A stretch of DNA of 28,880 nucleotides from Actinomycetes bacterium. GTDB lineage: Bacteria > Actinomycetota > Actinomycetes > Propionibacteriales > Propionibacteriaceae. The position numbers were made by a program, and so were the translations under genes. The DNA is taken from positions 1-28,880 of the forward strand of contig JAEWIK010000206.1 in NCBI GenBank assembly GCA_023387135.1. The letters run 5' to 3'. The notes beneath the pieces are model-generated. The model did no database searches, was not told the origin of the DNA, and worked only from the letters and a program-made list of their open reading frames with translations. Positions within the stretch are counted from its first letter, which is position 1. Every line of letters begins with the position of its first letter. Shown piece after piece: positions 7,855-16,501 of this stretch.

Positions 7855-10509
7855 GTGCTGGGAGCCGACCTGCCCGACCTCGCCGTGGCGCGCGGCCACT
7901 GGCTGCGCCACGACCTGATCGCGTGGCCCGCCGACCACCCGGGGGGCGACGCAGCGGGCTTCGACTGGCTGCTGCACTGGTCGTCCGCCGAGCCGATAGA
8001 CCCGCGTGAGCCGGAGCCGGTGCCCTGGGGAACTGCCGTCCTGACTCCCGATCCGGCGGGGCTGCCGCAGGACGTCGTCGCGACGGCTCCGCACCTCGCG
8101 GGCTACCTCGCCCTGCGTGTCCCCGACGAGGTGCCGGTCGCCGACGCGCTCACGGGACAGCTCGCGGTGAGCGCCCACCTGCCCTCGGGCAGGCTCGTCG
8201 CCACGGGCTCGCTGCAGCTTCCCCACGTCCTCGACGAGCTCTATGGCGCCGCCGCCCGTCGCACCCTTGGCGCGAGCTGGGAGTCGGGCGTCCCCACCCT
8301 CAGGGTCTGGGCGCCGACGGCGGTCAGGGTCAGGCTGTTGCTGTGGGACGCCGACCTGCGCGCCGCGGGCAGGATCGTCCCCATGGAGCGCCGGCCCGAC
8401 GGCGTGTGGGAGGTCACGGGCCGGTCCGACTGGCTGGGCTGCCGCTACCGCTACGAGGTCACGGTCTACACGCCCGGGTATCGCCGGATCGTCTCCAACC
8501 AGGTCACCGATCCGTACTCGGTCGCGTTGACGGTGAACTCCACCCACTCGGTGCTGGTCGACCTCGACGACCCGCGGCTCGCTCCCGACGCCTGGCTGAC
8601 CACGCCCAGCCCCGTCCTCGAACACCGCGTCGACCAGGTCATCTACGAGCTGCACGTCCGCGACTTCTCCATCAGCGACAAGACCGTCCCCGCGGCGCTG
8701 CGGGGCAGCTTCCTCGCTTTCACGCAGCCGAGTGCGGGCATGGAGCACCTCCGGCGGCTCGCCGAGGCGGGGATGACGACTGTCCAGTTGCTTCCGGTGT
8801 TCGACAACGCCTCGGTCGAGGAACTCCCGGACGCGCAGGAGATCGCGCGCACCGACGCGCTGAAGGCCCTGCCGCCCGATTCCGACGAGCAGCAGCGGCA
8901 GGTGAGCCGGGCGTCGCAGCGGCCCGCCTACAACTGGGGCTACGACCCGTGGCACTGGCTGGCGACGGAGGGGTCGTACGCGAGCACGGTGGAGGCTGCC
9001 GACGGCCCGGGACGGGTCGTCGAGTTCAGGAGCCTCGTCGGCGGCCTGCACGCGGCCGGGCTGCGGGTGGTGCTCGACATGGTGTTCAACCACACGGCGA
9101 GCGCCGGCCAGGACGCCCGCAGCGTGCTGGACAGGATCGTCCCGGGCTACTACCACCGGCTCAACCGCTGCGGCGAGGTCGAGAACTCGACCTGTTGCGC
9201 GAATGTCGCGACCGAGCACGCCATGGCCGAGAAGCTCATGGTCGACGCGTGCGTGCTGTGGGCCAGGCAGTACAGGGTGGACGGCTTCCGCTTCGACCTG
9301 ATGGGTCACCACAGCCGCGACAACCTGCTCGCCGTCAGGCGGGCCCTCGACTCGTTGACCCTCGCACGCGACGGCGTGGACGGCGCCTCGATCACGCTGC
9401 ACGGCGAGGGCTGGAGTTTCGGCGAGGTGGCGGGCAACGCCCGCTTCGTCCAGGCGTCCCAGGGCCAGCTCGGAGGCACCGGCATCGCCACCTTCTCCGA
9501 CAGGCTGCGCGACGCGGTCCGCGGCGGCGGCACCTTCGAGTCCGACCCGCGCGGCCAGGGCTTCGGCACCGGGCTGGTCACCGACTGGAACAGGGTGCTT
9601 CCCGAGCAGAACCTCGACGCCGCACGGCTCGCCTACGACACCGACCTCGTCCAGCTCGGCCTCGCCGGGACGCTGCGCGGCTACTCCTTCGCCGCCACCT
9701 CGCGCGGCCGCGTCATCAGGGGAGACGAACTCGACTACGCGGGTGGGCCGGCGGGTTACGCCGACGAGCCCGACGAGGTGATCAGCTATGTCGACGCCCA
9801 CGACAACGAGACGCTGTTCGACGCGCTGGCCCTCAAGCTGCCGACCGCGACGTCCATGGCCGACAGGGTCAGGATGAACACCGTGTGCCTGGCGTTGGCC
9901 ACGCTCGGGCAGTCGCCCGTCATGTGGCACGCGGGCACCGACATGCTGCGATCGAAGAGCCTCGACAGGAACTCCTACAGTTCGGGCGACTGGTTCAACT
10001 TCCTCGACTTCTCGCTGGCCGACAACGGCTTCGCGGCCGGCCTGCCGCCCGAACGGGACAACGGTCCCGCCTGGCACCTGCTGCGTCCGCTGCTCGCCGA
10101 CCCGGCGCTGAAGCCGCGCCCCGACGACATCAGGCACGCGCACGAACTCGCGCTCGACCTGCTGCGGCTGCGGGCGTCCACCCCCCTGTTCAGGCTGCGG
10201 ACGGCGGCAGCCATCCAGGCCGCCGTGAGCTTCCCGGTGTCGGGGACCCCCGAGCAGCACCAGGGCGTCATCGTCATGCGGATCGGGGAGTGCGAGCGGG
10301 AACGGCGCTGGCGGAGCCTCGTCACTGTCTTCAACGCCTCGCCCCGCGAGGTGGACCAGCGGGTGGGCTTCGCCACCGACGGGTTCGTCCTGCACCCGGT
10401 GCAGGCCGGGGGCGCGGACGACGTGGTGCGCCGCTGCCTGGTCACCGCCGACGGTTTCGTCGTGCCGGGACGGACAGTCGCGGTGTTCGTCCGGCCGGTG
10501 TCCGGCTGA
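7855..10509 (+). CDS. pulA: Pullulanase-type alpha-1,6-glucosidase (GH13, limit dextrinase-like)
   Basis: An 884-residue debranching enzyme that hydrolyses alpha-1,6 links in glycogen, pullulan or limit dextrins. There is no signal peptide, so it is probably intracellular. The N-terminus (GHWLRHDLIAWP) resembles the pullulanase N-domain. A CBM48-like segment around residues 140-235 (LRVWAPTAVRVRLLLWD) follows. The pullulanase hallmark YNWGYDP is at 359-365. The catalytic triad is intact: nucleophile Asp481 in GFRFDLMGHH, acid/base Glu518 in LHGEGW, and Asp650 in VDAHDNETLFD. These favour pullulanase over GlgX or an isoamylase. Length fits the cytosolic type. The GTG start follows a leaderless-type -10. 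It belongs functionally with glgA and glgC, 14 kb away. Confidence 0.9.
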   Translation: MLGADLPDLAVARGHWLRHDLIAWPADHPGGDAAGFDWLLHWSSAEPIDPREPEPVPWGTAVLTPDPAGLPQDVVATAPHLAGYLALRVPDEVPVADALTGQLAVSAHLPSGRLVATGSLQLPHVLDELYGAAARRTLGASWESGVPTLRVWAPTAVRVRLLLWDADLRAAGRIVPMERRPDGVWEVTGRSDWLGCRYRYEVTVYTPGYRRIVSNQVTDPYSVALTVNSTHSVLVDLDDPRLAPDAWLTTPSPVLEHRVDQVIYELHVRDFSISDKTVPAALRGSFLAFTQPSAGMEHLRRLAEAGMTTVQLLPVFDNASVEELPDAQEIARTDALKALPPDSDEQQRQVSRASQRPAYNWGYDPWHWLATEGSYASTVEAADGPGRVVEFRSLVGGLHAAGLRVVLDMVFNHTASAGQDARSVLDRIVPGYYHRLNRCGEVENSTCCANVATEHAMAEKLMVDACVLWARQYRVDGFRFDLMGHHSRDNLLAVRRALDSLTLARDGVDGASITLHGEGWSFGEVAGNARFVQASQGQLGGTGIATFSDRLRDAVRGGGTFESDPRGQGFGTGLVTDWNRVLPEQNLDAARLAYDTDLVQLGLAGTLRGYSFAATSRGRVIRGDELDYAGGPAGYADEPDEVISYVDAHDNETLFDALALKLPTATSMADRVRMNTVCLALATLGQSPVMWHAGTDMLRSKSLDRNSYSSGDWFNFLDFSLADNGFAAGLPPERDNGPAWHLLRPLLADPALKPRPDDIRHAHELALDLLRLRASTPLFRLRTAAAIQAAVSFPVSGTPEQHQGVIVMRIGECERERRWRSLVTVFNASPREVDQRVGFATDGFVLHPVQAGGADDVVRRCLVTADGFVVPGRTVAVFVRPVSG

Positions 10510-10599
10510 CAAGGTCATCCGTCGCTGACCCGCCCTGTCGTGACCCGCGACTGACGGCACCCGGCGCGCTCCGCCGCCCTGCCCGAGCCGTATCAGCGG

Positions 10600-10674
10600 C
10601 GGGCGGTCGGGGAGCCGCCCGGTATAGGCTGACGAGCGGAGATTCACCGGGTTGAAACGATTGAAAGGCCAAGG
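10600..10674 (+). promoter_or_regulatory. Promoter region and RBS of tkt
   Basis: The 165-nt gap between pulA and tkt holds no gene. A 7-bp inverted repeat (CGGGCGG 10600-10606, CCGCCCG 10615-10621, 8-nt loop) lies directly before TATAGGCT (10623-10630), a good -10. The leader is about 38 nt with AAAGG 6 nt before the ATG. The repeat could be an operator, or a weak terminator for pulA since no T-run follows. Confidence 0.5.
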
Positions 10675-12750
10675 ATGACCAGCCCTCTCACATGGACCGA
10701 GACCGACCGCGCGGCGGTCGACACAGCGCGCGTGCTCGCTGCCGATGCCGTGGAGAAGGTGGGCAACGGACACCCGGGCACTGCCATCTCGCTGGCCCCG
10801 GTCGCGTACCTGCTCTACCAGAAGGTCATGAAGGGTGACCCGGCCGATCCCACCTGGACGGGCCGCGACAGGTTCGTCCTGTCCGCGGGGCATTCGTCGC
10901 TCACCCAGTACACCCAGCTCTTCCTCGCCGGCTACGGCCTCGAGGTCGACGACCTCGCGGCGCTGCGCACGGCGGGCTCGCTCACCCCCGGGCACCCCGA
11001 GTACGGCCACACCAAGGGTGTCGAGTGCACCACCGGCCCGCTCGGCGCCGGCGTGGCGATGGCCGTCGGGTTCGCGATGGCCGCCCGCCGTGAGCGCGCG
11101 GTGCTCGACCCGGAGGCCGCCCCCGGCACCTCGGTCTTCGACCACTTCGTCTACTGCATCGCGGGCGACGGCTGCATGCAGGAAGGCGTCTCGGGCGAGG
11201 CATCGTCCCTCGCCGGCGCGCAGAAGCTCGGCAACCTCGTCCTGATCTACGACGACAACAGGATCTCCATCGAGGGCGAGACCCAGATCTCCTTCACCGA
11301 GGACGTCGCCGCCCGCTACGCCGCGTACGGGTGGCACGTGCAGCACGTCGACTGGACGAACGGCATGACCTCCTACGAGGAGAACGTGCAGGCGCTCTAC
11401 GACGCCATCGAGGCGGCCAAGGCAGTGACCGACAAGCCGTCGTTCATCAAGCTGACCACGATCATCGGCTGGCCGCTCCCGACCAAGGCCGGGCACCACT
11501 CGGTCCACGGCGCCAAGCTCGGCACCGAGGAGGTGGCCGGGCTGAAGAAGGTCCTCGGCTTCGACCCCGAGCAGAGCTTCGCCGTCGACCCGGCCGTCCT
11601 GTCCTACGCACGCGACAACGCCGCCCAGCGGGCCGCCGAGGCCAAGGCCGAGTGGGGCGAGCGCTTCGAGGCCTGGAAGTCGGCCAACCCCGAGGGCGTC
11701 GCCCTCTACGAGCGGCTGGTGGCGCGTCGGCTCCCCGAGGGCCTGGACGAGGCGCTGCCGCACTTCCCGCAGGGCAAGAAGTCGACCAGGGCGGCGTCGG
11801 GCGAGGTGCTCAACGCCCTCGCCGAGGCGGTGCCCGAGCTGTGGGGCGGCTCGGCCGACCTCGCCAGCTCGAACAACACGACGATGAAGGGCCAGGCGTC
11901 CTTCCTGCCGCCCGAGCAGTCGTCCCACGACTTCGCCGGCGACTACAACGGACGCACCCTGCACTTCGGCATCCGCGAGCACGCGATGGGCAACATCGTC
12001 AACGCGCTCACCATCTCCGGCCTCACCCGCGCCTACGGCGGCACCTTCCTGGTGTTCTCCGACTACATGCGTGGCGCCGTCAGGCTGGCCGCCCTGCAGA
12101 AGGTGCCGAGCGTCTTCGTCTGGACGCACGACTCGGTCGGCGTCGGGGAGGACGGTCCCACTCACCAGCCGATCGAGCACCTCGCGAGCCTGCGCGCGAT
12201 CCCCGGCCTGGACGTCGTCCGTCCGGCCGACGCCAACGAGACGGCGCTGGCGTGGGGCGAGGCGCTGAAGCACACCGACAGGCCCACGGCGCTCATCCTC
12301 ACCAGGCAGGACGTCCCTGTCATGGAGCCCGCCGAGGGCGCTGCCGAGGGCTTCGCGAAGGGCGGCTACGTCGTGGCCGAGGCGTCCGACGGCCGGCCGC
12401 AGGTCGTGCTGCTCGCCACGGGCTCGGAGGTCTCGGTGGCGATCGCCGGACGCGAGCTGCTCGAGGCCGAGGGCATCACCACCCGCGTGGTGTCGCTGCC
12501 GTGCCTGGAGTGGTTCGCCGCCCAGCCCGCGTCCTACCGGGAGCAGGTCATCCCTGCCGCAGCCGCCAAGGTGTCGGTCGAGGCCGGCATCGCGATGGGC
12601 TGGCGCGAGTACGTCGGGGCGACCGGCGAGATCGTCTCGATCGACCACTTCGGCGAGTCCGCAGCGGGTCCGCTGCTGATGGCGAAGTACGGCATCACTC
12701 CCGAGAACGTCGCGGCGAAGGCCCGTACCGCGCTGTCCCACCAGGGCTGA
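10675..12750 (+). CDS. tkt: Transketolase
   Basis: A 691-residue thiamine-diphosphate enzyme of the non-oxidative pentose phosphate pathway that transfers two-carbon ketol units between sugar phosphates. The N-terminal domain begins with [25 protein letters not shown] residues ([20 protein letters not shown]), and the ThDP motif GDG...N is seen as GDGCMQEG through [11 protein letters not shown]. The pyrimidine-binding domain holds [19 protein letters not shown] with the conserved Glu, and [16 protein letters not shown]-terminal domain with [12 protein letters not shown] completes it. Length is standard. The ATG at 10675 has a purine-rich site (AAAGG, spacing 6). The usual actinobacterial partners tal, zwf and opcA are not adjacent; an EamA permease follows instead. 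Confidence 0.97.
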   Translation: MTSPLTWTETDRAAVDTARVLAADAVEKVGNGHPGTAISLAPVAYLLYQKVMKGDPADPTWTGRDRFVLSAGHSSLTQYTQLFLAGYGLEVDDLAALRTAGSLTPGHPEYGHTKGVECTTGPLGAGVAMAVGFAMAARRERAVLDPEAAPGTSVFDHFVYCIAGDGCMQEGVSGEASSLAGAQKLGNLVLIYDDNRISIEGETQISFTEDVAARYAAYGWHVQHVDWTNGMTSYEENVQALYDAIEAAKAVTDKPSFIKLTTIIGWPLPTKAGHHSVHGAKLGTEEVAGLKKVLGFDPEQSFAVDPAVLSYARDNAAQRAAEAKAEWGERFEAWKSANPEGVALYERLVARRLPEGLDEALPHFPQGKKSTRAASGEVLNALAEAVPELWGGSADLASSNNTTMKGQASFLPPEQSSHDFAGDYNGRTLHFGIREHAMGNIVNALTISGLTRAYGGTFLVFSDYMRGAVRLAALQKVPSVFVWTHDSVGVGEDGPTHQPIEHLASLRAIPGLDVVRPADANETALAWGEALKHTDRPTALILTRQDVPVMEPAEGAAEGFAKGGYVVAEASDGRPQVVLLATGSEVSVAIAGRELLEAEGITTRVVSLPCLEWFAAQPASYREQVIPAAAAKVSVEAGIAMGWREYVGATGEIVSIDHFGESAAGPLLMAKYGITPENVAAKARTALSHQG

Positions 12751-12802
12751 GCCGCACGGTCTCACAGGAGCCTGCGGGGTCGGGCCCGGAAGGGGCGGGG
12801 GT

Positions 12803-12814
12803 TACCCTCGTCGC
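12803..12814 (+). promoter_or_regulatory. Putative leaderless promoter of the EamA permease
   Basis: TACCCT (12803-12808) ends 6 nt before the GTG at 12815, with no ribosome-binding site. Confidence 0.5.
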
Positions 12815-13753
12815 GTGAATCCGAGCTCCACCCGCAGGCTGCGGGCCAACGGCCTGCTGCTGCTCGCCTCGGCGATCTGGGGGTTCGCGTTCGTCGCCCA
12901 GCGCGTGGGTGCCGACCACATCGGGGCCTTCACGTTCAACGGCCTGAGGTTCGCCATGGGTGCGGCGGTGCTCGTCCCCGTGGTCTGGTGGCTCGACGGA
13001 CGCCGCGGCCTCACCCCGGCGGCGCGGCGGGCTGCCACCCGCGCCGTGGTGGTGCCGGGGCTGATCTCCGGCACGCTGCTGGCGGCGGCAGTGGGGCTGC
13101 AGCAGGTGGCGATGAGCTCCACGACGGCGGGCAATGCCGCGTTCATCACCGGTCTCTACATGGTCTTCGTGCCGCTCGTGTCGGTGTTCCGCGGCCATCG
13201 CAGCAGCGTGGCGACGGTCGTCGGCATCTGTTTCGCCGTGGTCGGGCTCTACCTCATCAGCGTCACCGACGGCCTCACGATGGGCTTCGGCGACCTGCTC
13301 GTGCTGGTCTCGGCGTTCATCTGGACGGCGCAGATCCTTGTGATCGAGCGCTACGCGCGCTCGCTGTCGGCCCTGAGGTTCTCGATCTCGCAGTTCCTGT
13401 GGTGCGCGGTGCTCAGTTGCCTGGCGGCGCTCGTCCTCGACCCCGCCCCCTTCACCGGTGTGGGGTACGCGCTCGTCCCGTTGCTGTACGGCGGCCTGAT
13501 CTCGGTCGGCATCGCGTACACCCTCCAGGTGATCGGCCAGCGGGACGCTCTCGCCACCCACGCTGCCCTCATCATGTCGTGTGAGGCGGTCTTCGGCGCG
13601 CTCGGTGGGGCGCTCATCCTGGGCGAGAACATGGGGCTGCGCGGCTACTCCGGCGCCGCCTTCATGGTGGTCGGCATCGTCGTTGCCCAACTGGCTGCCG
13701 CGCCCCCGACGCGCGCCACTCCCGAAGCCGAACTCACCCACGCTCCGCATTAG
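12815..13753 (+). CDS. EamA/DMT family permease
   Basis: A 312-residue membrane protein with about ten hydrophobic segments arranged as two repeats of the EamA domain, the layout of drug/metabolite transporters. Typical signatures are LLLLASAIWGFAFVAQRVGAD at the first helix, MSSTTAGNAAFITGLYMVFVP in the first repeat, and a second repeat from about residue 150 with GDLLVLVSAFIWTAQILVIE and ALIMSCEAVFGALGGALILGE. The tail after the last helix is short and Pro/Ala-rich. The substrate is unknown; relatives export amino acids, sugars or metabolites. The GTG start follows a leaderless -10. It lies 64 nt after tkt, and no functional link is evident. Confidence 0.9.
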   Translation: MNPSSTRRLRANGLLLLASAIWGFAFVAQRVGADHIGAFTFNGLRFAMGAAVLVPVVWWLDGRRGLTPAARRAATRAVVVPGLISGTLLAAAVGLQQVAMSSTTAGNAAFITGLYMVFVPLVSVFRGHRSSVATVVGICFAVVGLYLISVTDGLTMGFGDLLVLVSAFIWTAQILVIERYARSLSALRFSISQFLWCAVLSCLAALVLDPAPFTGVGYALVPLLYGGLISVGIAYTLQVIGQRDALATHAALIMSCEAVFGALGGALILGENMGLRGYSGAAFMVVGIVVAQLAAAPPTRATPEAELTHAPH

Positions 13754-13818
13754 CGCTGCCACAAGCGCCGACGGTGCCGATCCGGGCGAGGCGGGCACGC
13801 GGGCCACGACGGGTCGCT

Positions 13819-13855
13819 TAGCATGGTCGCGGCGAACCGGCCTGAGAGGATGACA
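13819..13855 (+). promoter_or_regulatory. Promoter and RBS of the VanW-domain gene
   Basis: TAGCAT (13819-13824) fits a -10 with a leader of about 25 nt. GAGAGG (13844-13849) directly abuts an ATG at 13850 but lies 6 nt before a GTG at 13856, so the GTG is the better-placed start. Confidence 0.5.
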
Positions 13856-15598
13856 GTGGCTGCGTCGAAGACGAAGAAGCGAATGTCCACCACCGCACGG
13901 GTGAGCCTGATCACTCTCGGCGGCCTGATTGTGCTGCTGGTGGCGGGTTACGCGGCCGCGTACGCCATGGCGGGCGACAGCCTGCCGAAGGATTCGGTGG
14001 TGGCCGGGGTCACCGTGGGCGGCCTGACGCCGCGAGCCGCCGAAGCGAAGCTGCGGGAGGCGTTGGCTCCGAAGGAGGCGGCAGCCCTCACCGTCACCGC
14101 GGGCAAGGCGAGTGCCAAGGTCGACCCCAGGCACGCCGGTCTGGCCGTCGACTACGACGCCTCCATCGCGCAGGCGGGCGGCGGGCGCAGCCTCAACCCC
14201 GTGATCATCTTCGAGACGCTCTTCGGCGGCCACAACGTGCCGGCGGTCGTCACCGTGGACGCCACGGCCCTCGACAAGGAGGTCTCCAAGATCGCCGCGG
14301 CGGTGGAGGTCGAGACCGTCGACGCCAAGCTCGCCTACAGCGGGACGACGCCCAAGGTGACGCCGGGCGTCGAGGGCACGGCGCTGAAGCGTCCCGAAGC
14401 CGCCGCCGCGATCAAGGCCGCCTACCTGACCGCCACGTCAGTGAAGCTGCCCGTCGAGGTGGCCGAGCCGGACGTGACCACCGACGAGGCCAAGCAGGCG
14501 CTCAGCACGCTCGCGGCGCCGGCGGTGGCAGCACCGGTCAGCGTGGCGGTGGGGGACGCGGGCACCATCTCGATCAAGCCGCAGGTCATCGCGTCGGTCC
14601 TGTCCTTCGCGCCCGGTGACGGCGGGCTGGTCGCCAGGATCGACTCGAAGAAGCTGTCGACGCTGGTCGCTGCCGATCTCGACAAGGTGGGCCTGAAGGC
14701 GCCCAAGGACGCCCGTTTCACGATCGGGCAGAAGAAGGGCGACAAGCCCAAGATCGTGCCGTCGCAGGACGGGCTGGGCGTCGACGCCGCCGCCCTGGGC
14801 AACGCGGTGCTCCCCGTCCTGCAGTCGAAGACCGACAGGCAGGCAAAGGTGGGCACCGTCCCCCGTCCGGCGTCGTTCACCACCAAGGACGCCGAGGCCG
14901 CGGGCGTCAAGACGATCACCGGGAAGTTCACCACCTACTTCCCCGGCACGGCCTACCGGTACAACAACATCGGCAAGGCCGCCAAGCTGATCAACGGCAC
15001 CTTCCTCAAGCCGGGCGAGACGTTCTCGATGAACAAGACCCTCGGCGAGCGGACCCCGCAGGCCGGCTGGATGAAGGGCGGCGGCATCGCCAACGGCAAG
15101 ATCGACCCCGCCATCTACGGCGGCGGCATCTCGCAGTCGACCACGACGACCTTCAACGCGATCTTCTTCGCCGGCCTCAAGGACATCTACCACAAGCCGC
15201 ATTCGCTCTACTTCAGCAGGTATCCGATGGGCAGGGAGGCGACGCTCGACTTCAAGAGCGTCGACATGAAGTTCCAGAACGACTCGAAGTACGGCGTGCT
15301 GCTGCAGGCGTGGATCACCGGCAGCACGGGCTCGCAGGGCTCGGTGACGGTGCGCGTCTGGTCGACCAAGACGTGGGACATCAAGGCCACCAAGCCCGTC
15401 CAGAGCAATTGGCGGGCGCCGGGCAAGACCATCTACGACGACAGCAAGGGGTGCGTCCCGCAGTCGGCGATGTCGGGCTTCGACGTGAAGCTGTACCGCG
15501 AGTTCTACCAGAAGGGCAAGCTCGTCAAGCGCGAGCCGTTCCGCTGGTCGTACAACTCGCTCACCCCTGTCGTGTGCGGCAAGAAGCCGTCCAAGTAG
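13856..15598 (+). CDS. VanW family protein with peptidoglycan-binding-like repeats
   Basis: A 580-residue envelope protein. A basic N-terminus is followed by one membrane segment at about residues 16-38; the rest is probably extracytoplasmic. Two repeats resembling the peptidoglycan-binding domains of YoaR-type proteins occupy about residues 40-340 (VVAGVTVGGLTPRAAEAKL at the first). The VanW domain begins about residue 355 with AYRYNNIGKAAKLINGTFLK, then FSMNKTLGERTPQAGW, and GGGISQSTTTTFNAIFFAGL. VanW's activity is unknown; the family occurs in some vancomycin-resistance operons and widely in cell-wall contexts. The GTG at 13856 is preferred for its ribosome-binding site spacing; upstream in-frame ATGs at 13850 and 13823 are alternatives. 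It converges on the SH3-like gene with a 9-nt gap. Confidence 0.9.
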   Translation: MAASKTKKRMSTTARVSLITLGGLIVLLVAGYAAAYAMAGDSLPKDSVVAGVTVGGLTPRAAEAKLREALAPKEAAALTVTAGKASAKVDPRHAGLAVDYDASIAQAGGGRSLNPVIIFETLFGGHNVPAVVTVDATALDKEVSKIAAAVEVETVDAKLAYSGTTPKVTPGVEGTALKRPEAAAAIKAAYLTATSVKLPVEVAEPDVTTDEAKQALSTLAAPAVAAPVSVAVGDAGTISIKPQVIASVLSFAPGDGGLVARIDSKKLSTLVAADLDKVGLKAPKDARFTIGQKKGDKPKIVPSQDGLGVDAAALGNAVLPVLQSKTDRQAKVGTVPRPASFTTKDAEAAGVKTITGKFTTYFPGTAYRYNNIGKAAKLINGTFLKPGETFSMNKTLGERTPQAGWMKGGGIANGKIDPAIYGGGISQSTTTTFNAIFFAGLKDIYHKPHSLYFSRYPMGREATLDFKSVDMKFQNDSKYGVLLQAWITGSTGSQGSVTVRVWSTKTWDIKATKPVQSNWRAPGKTIYDDSKGCVPQSAMSGFDVKLYREFYQKGKLVKREPFRWSYNSLTPVVCGKKPSK

Positions 15599-15607
15599 GG
15601 CGGACGA

Positions 15608-16132
15608 TCAGGCCAGCTCGCTGAAACCGAGGGCGAGCAGGCGGGCGATCTCGTCAGGGTCAGCGGTCCTCACCTGCATGCTGCGGACGCCCGTCCTGGC
15701 GGCCCACCAGCCGACCTCGTCGAGCGGTTGGGACGCCGCGGTGGTCACCCACTCGCCGTCGATCAGCCCGATCTCGGGCGGGTGCACGCTGGCCATGGGG
15801 GGTCGACCTTCGAGCAGGTCGTAGAGCCTGATGACGAAGCGCCTGCCGTCCAGCCCGGCCCGCGCGGCCATGCCGTCCAACAGCTCGGTCTCCATGCGCA
15901 GCGGGTCGCGTCCCCGGGACACCGGAACCTGGTGTCCCGCCACTATCGCGTCCTGGACGACGACGTGCTCCTGCCCGCGCCTGTCGAGCACGGTGAGGGT
16001 CTCGGCGTCGCTCGCCGTGACATAGCCCACGACATCCTTCGTCCCTCCTTCGGGCACCAGGAAACGCACCGTTACCCGTACTCCCGGGCGGGTAGGAACG
16101 TCGTGTGGCGTGCCGGGTTGGCGCCGTGTCAT
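15608..16132 (-). CDS. SH3-like domain protein, related to the N-terminus of Rv0428c-type GNAT proteins
   Basis: A 174-residue soluble protein. Residues about 17-72 ([20 protein letters not shown], then a strand-rich [19 protein letters not shown]) resemble the SH3-like domain that precedes the acetyltransferase domain in actinobacterial Rv0428c-type GNAT proteins. Such a GNAT gene is often divergent from fdxA, as here. The GNAT fold and its acetyl-CoA loop are not recognisable: the remaining 100 residues hold [20 protein letters not shown] and end with [20 protein letters not shown]. It may be a shortened relative or a distinct small family. The ATG at 16132 lies 7 nt after a TACTGT -10 box, giving a leaderless mRNA. 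Function is unknown; the domain similarity is recalled from the family, not computed. Confidence 0.65.
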   Translation of the reverse strand: MTRRQPGTPHDVPTRPGVRVTVRFLVPEGGTKDVVGYVTASDAETLTVLDRRGQEHVVVQDAIVAGHQVPVSRGRDPLRMETELLDGMAARAGLDGRRFVIRLYDLLEGRPPMASVHPPEIGLIDGEWVTTAASQPLDEVGWWAARTGVRSMQVRTADPDEIARLLALGFSELA

Positions 16133-16138
16133 GGGTTG

Positions 16139-16180
16139 TACAGTAGGCCCGAGAACAGGCCTTATCGAGGAGAGCACGCA
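16139..16180. promoter_or_regulatory. Overlapping divergent promoters and fdxA leader
   Basis: The plus-strand -10 TACAGT (16139-16144) and the minus-strand -10 TACTGT (16145-16140) overlap by 5 bp around the palindrome TGTACA. The minus -10 is 7 nt from its ATG (leaderless). The plus -10 gives fdxA a leader of about 30 nt with GAGGAG (16167-16172) before the ATG at 16181. Confidence 0.55.
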
Positions 16181-16501
16181 ATGACGTATGTGATCACGCA
16201 GCCTTGTGTGGACATCAAGGACCGCGCCTGCGTCGAGGAATGCCCGGTGGATTGCATCTACGAGGGCAACCGCATGCTCTACATCCACCCTGACGAATGT
16301 GTGGACTGCGGCGCCTGCGAGCCCGTCTGCCCGGTCGCCGCCATCTTCTACGAGGACGACGTCCCGGACGACCAGGCCGAGTACACCGACGTGAACGTGC
16401 ACTTCTTCGACGAGATCGGCTCGCCGGGCGGCGCCGCTCGGCAGGGTCCTGTCGACTACGACCACCCGACGGTGGCGGCGTTGCCGCCCCAGGGCGCGTG
16501 A
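16181..16501 (+). CDS. fdxA: Seven-iron ferredoxin [3Fe-4S][4Fe-4S]
   Basis: A 106-residue cytosolic electron carrier. By comparison with Azotobacter ferredoxin I, Cys9, Cys17 and Cys50 would bind the [3Fe-4S] cluster, and Cys21, Cys40, Cys43 and Cys46 the [4Fe-4S] cluster; Cys25 is extra, as in that family. All ligands are present in [15 protein letters not shown] and [13 protein letters not shown]. The acidic C-terminal extension of about 50 residues is normal for actinobacterial FdxA. The frame is open far upstream, but the ATG at 16181 has the family's MTYVI start and a Shine-Dalgarno. The stop TGA overlaps the GTG of dapC, the common actinobacterial pairing. Its redox partner is not indicated here. 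Confidence 0.96.
   Translation: MTYVITQPCVDIKDRACVEECPVDCIYEGNRMLYIHPDECVDCGACEPVCPVAAIFYEDDVPDDQAEYTDVNVHFFDEIGSPGGAARQGPVDYDHPTVAALPPQGA

Noticed and set aside
7690..12765. A 1691-codon open frame on the minus strand.
   Set aside because: It lies antisense to pulA and tkt, both with complete domain sets. Its translation is low-complexity Arg/Gly/Val/His-rich sequence typical of a GC-rich shadow frame.
13753..13768. A small inverted repeat, GCGCT...AGCGC, after the EamA permease gene.
   Set aside because: It has only five base pairs and no T-run, too weak to call a terminator.
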